Below are positions 62,402 through 64,000 of a stretch of 64,000 bases of DNA, piece by piece. Under the pieces are notes generated by a model. That model searched no databases. It worked only from the letters and a program-made list of their open reading frames with translations, and had not been told where the DNA came from. The DNA lies in assembly GCF_030817275.1 (NCBI RefSeq), contig NZ_JAUSZD010000002.1, forward strand, positions 7,662,501 through 7,726,500, read 5' to 3'. Position 1 is the stretch's first letter; every line of letters starts with the position of its first letter. Source of the stretch: Paenibacillus sp. V4I7. Lineage in GTDB: Bacteria; Bacillota; Bacilli; Paenibacillales; NBRC-103111. A program made the translations under genes and the position numbers.

Positions 62402-63064
62402 TTATATTTGATGCCGAACTGAGAATATGGCTGCTTGTGTTCGGTCGCGCAATCCTAGCTTAGCTATGACATTCGAAACGTGATTTTTCACTGTACCTTC
62501 CGTGATAACAAGCAAGCCTGCAATTTCTTTATTATTTAATCCTTGGCCCAATAAAGCTAGTACCTCTTTCTCTCGTTCGGTCAGAAGCCTGAGCTGGGCA
62601 GGCTCATTTATGTGTAAAGGATGGGCGGTATCCGGGTTCCAATCTGACATTTTTTTAAACTCGTTAAGAAGCGTTGCCGTTATATCGGGTTGAAGTACGG
62701 TCCCGCCATTGTAAACCGTTTGAATCGCACTTACAATCGCCTCAGAGGGCATATCCTTCAATAAATAGCCATGGACACCTTTTTCCAAAACTTTTAAAAT
62801 TAACTCCGCGTCATCGAAGGTGGTCAGAATCAGTACCTTCGTCTCTGGTAAAGCCCTGAGAATCAATTCCGTTCCTTCCACGCCATCCATGCCAGGCATC
62901 CGGATATCCATCAACACAACATCCGGTCGCCATTCGAGCGCCTTGGTATAGGCGTCTCTACCATCCACTGCTGTTCCAACGACTTCCATGCCTGATTCTA
63001 ACCCGATGATGGTCGCAAGTCCCTCTCTCATGAGCCTCTGATCGTCTACTATGAGGATTTTCAC
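62402..63064 (-). CDS. NarL/LuxR-family response regulator
   Basis: 220 residues. The receiver domain has paired acids near the start (IVDDQR), phosphoacceptor Asp in VVLMDIRMPGMDG (about residue 53), and Lys in YLLKDMPSE. The LuxR HTH at about 155-215 reads LTEREKEVLALLGQGLNNKE then GTVKNHVSNVIAKLGLRDRT. It overlaps the kinase gene before it by 4 bases. It resembles LiaR/VraR/DesR-type regulators that respond to envelope or membrane state; its targets may include neighbours outside the window. Confidence 0.93.
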   Translation of the reverse strand: MKILIVDDQRLMREGLATIIGLESGMEVVGTAVDGRDAYTKALEWRPDVVLMDIRMPGMDGVEGTELILRALPETKVLILTTFDDAELILKVLEKGVHGYLLKDMPSEAIVSAIQTVYNGGTVLQPDITATLLNEFKKMSDWNPDTAHPLHINEPAQLRLLTEREKEVLALLGQGLNNKEIAGLLVITEGTVKNHVSNVIAKLGLRDRTQAAIFSVRHQI

Positions 63065-64000
63065 TTATTTACACGCTCCATTTCCGTTAACGAATAAGGG
63101 AATTGCACTTCAACAGCAAAACCCTCTTGCGGGTCCATGCTAAAATGTACCTCTCCGTTCCACTCCTTGACTCTTTCTTGCAAATTGATTAAACCAAACC
63201 CCGGCTTCAGTTGGGCAGGAACCTCCCCGTCATTACGTATGCACAGAGAAAAATCGGTCTCCGAATAAGCTAACAAGATTTTCGCATTTTTCGCATGGCC
63301 GTGTTTATGAGCATTCGTCAGAGACTCCTGTACAATACGATAAGCAGTTAATTGGAGATCACCTGGCAGTGGGACGGGTATCCCATGTACTTCAAAAGTG
63401 GTTTGAACCTCAGCAAATTTAGTAAACTCCTCAGTTAGCTTCTCAAGGCTATCATTTAAGGAAGTGGACATAACAGGTTCATCCCGAATAGCCCTTACGG
63501 AAAGCCGTACCTCTTGCAAAGACGATCTAATTAGATCTTCACATGCCAGATAAGTTTGCTCACTGCGTAAAGGATCCAACCTGCTTAGCTTGCGAGCCGC
63601 TTGCATTTGAACCAATAATGCCGTCAGTTTATGACCTACCGTATCATGAATTTCTCGTGCAATTCGCACTCTTTCCCTAGTTGCTGCCCACTCCTCCGTT
63701 TTGAGAGCATAGTCCTGAAGTCGTTCATGAGATTGCATCAATTGTGCATACAACTGCATCGTATCCCGACGTGCGCGTTGATAAAAATTGATTAGAGCGC
63801 TCACAATACCTGCGAAAACAATAAATGAACAAGTAATAAAGTAGCCAATTTCATTGAATCGTTTATATAAATACCATTCAATGCTTCCCATCGTAATAAT
63901 ATATATGACCAGCAGCAGCAAGCATGTAATGATTAACATTCGGGTGTTCTTTAAAAACATTAAAATCGCTAAGGCTGTAATTCCTATAAATAGATGATTC
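63061..64000 (-). CDS. sensor histidine kinase (HisKA_3 type), N-terminus beyond window
   Basis: At least 313 residues. An internal Met at 63960 could be taken as the start, but the frame stays open to the window edge, encoding more hydrophobic residues (HLFIGITALAIL), so the real start probably lies outside. Two or more membrane helices come first, then the dimerisation and phosphorylation motif REIHDTVGHKLTALLVQMQA (His about residue 104 from the internal Met), then HATPase_c with IVQESLTNAHKHGHAKNAKI and GFGLINLQERVKEWNGEV. Partner of the response regulator that overlaps its 3' end. Confidence 0.92.
   Translation of the reverse strand, partial: NHLFIGITALAILMFLKNTRMLIITCLLLLVIYIITMGSIEWYLYKRFNEIGYFITCSFIVFAGIVSALINFYQRARRDTMQLYAQLMQSHERLQDYALKTEEWAATRERVRIAREIHDTVGHKLTALLVQMQAARKLSRLDPLRSEQTYLACEDLIRSSLQEVRLSVRAIRDEPVMSTSLNDSLEKLTEEFTKFAEVQTTFEVHGIPVPLPGDLQLTAYRIVQESLTNAHKHGHAKNAKILLAYSETDFSLCIRNDGEVPAQLKPGFGLINLQERVKEWNGEVHFSMDPQEGFAVEVQFPYSLTEMERVNK

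Overview
The window looks like a chromosomal segment of a spore-forming Firmicute, most probably Paenibacillus or a close relative. The evidence is the 23S-5S-tRNA cluster, the sigW/anti-sigma/cdaA/cdaR/glmM/glmS order with a glmS ribozyme, a gerA-type germination operon, a Spo0E-like protein, a DUF3231 coat-like protein, and frequent TTG/GTG starts behind AAGGAGG-type ribosome binding sites.

Layout. 1-4110: the 3' part of an rRNA operon (23S cut by the window edge, 5S) and 12 tRNA genes ending at a terminator. 4359-15600: core genes, namely PEP carboxylase, a drug/metabolite transporter, an ECF sigma factor with its membrane anti-sigma factor, the c-di-AMP synthase CdaA and its regulator CdaR, GlmM, then a ribozyme-controlled glmS. 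This links envelope stress, c-di-AMP and amino-sugar supply. 15600-20500: a decayed zone with an XRE regulator, an IS3-family remnant, a broken FIST-domain gene, two intact LysR regulators and the split remains of an AraC-type regulator. 20300-23300: a GC-rich, apparently foreign block with a tandemly duplicated short-chain dehydrogenase, a GlcG/HbpS-like gene and a broken divergent LysR regulator. 23700-34600: an acetate-permease-like protein, an EamA transporter, an NAD(P)H oxidoreductase with two truncated extra copies, two paralogous SDR plus AraC modules, and an LtrA protein with an orphan response regulator. 34680-35000: relics of sigma-54 and of its activator behind a good -24/-12 promoter.

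35130-39220 holds the Spo0E-like gene and a four-gene germination receptor operon (A-C-B plus a small membrane protein). 39700-50130 holds scattered accessory genes (Dps, Nudix, DUF3231, secreted and membrane proteins, a frameshifted TolB-like propeller) separated by a family of GC-rich palindromic intergenic repeats, terminators and transposase scraps.

50140-58400 is the most coherent accessory unit. A GbsR-type repressor is divergent from an opuAA-AB-AC glycine-betaine transporter, and on both sides lie near-twin modules made of a 426-residue ArsB/NhaD-type ion transporter followed by a small 92-96-residue protein. A short conserved leader or hairpin motif (GGAGGAGCC...AAGGGCTC) appears three times in this unit. 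I read it as an osmotic and ion homeostasis island and the best candidate here for an undescribed system. 58860-64000: glycerate kinase and a D-2-hydroxyacid dehydrogenase, a metallo-beta-lactamase-fold hydrolase, and a NarL/LiaRS-type two-component pair whose kinase runs off the window edge.

All functional calls come from reading motifs by eye. No search was run.
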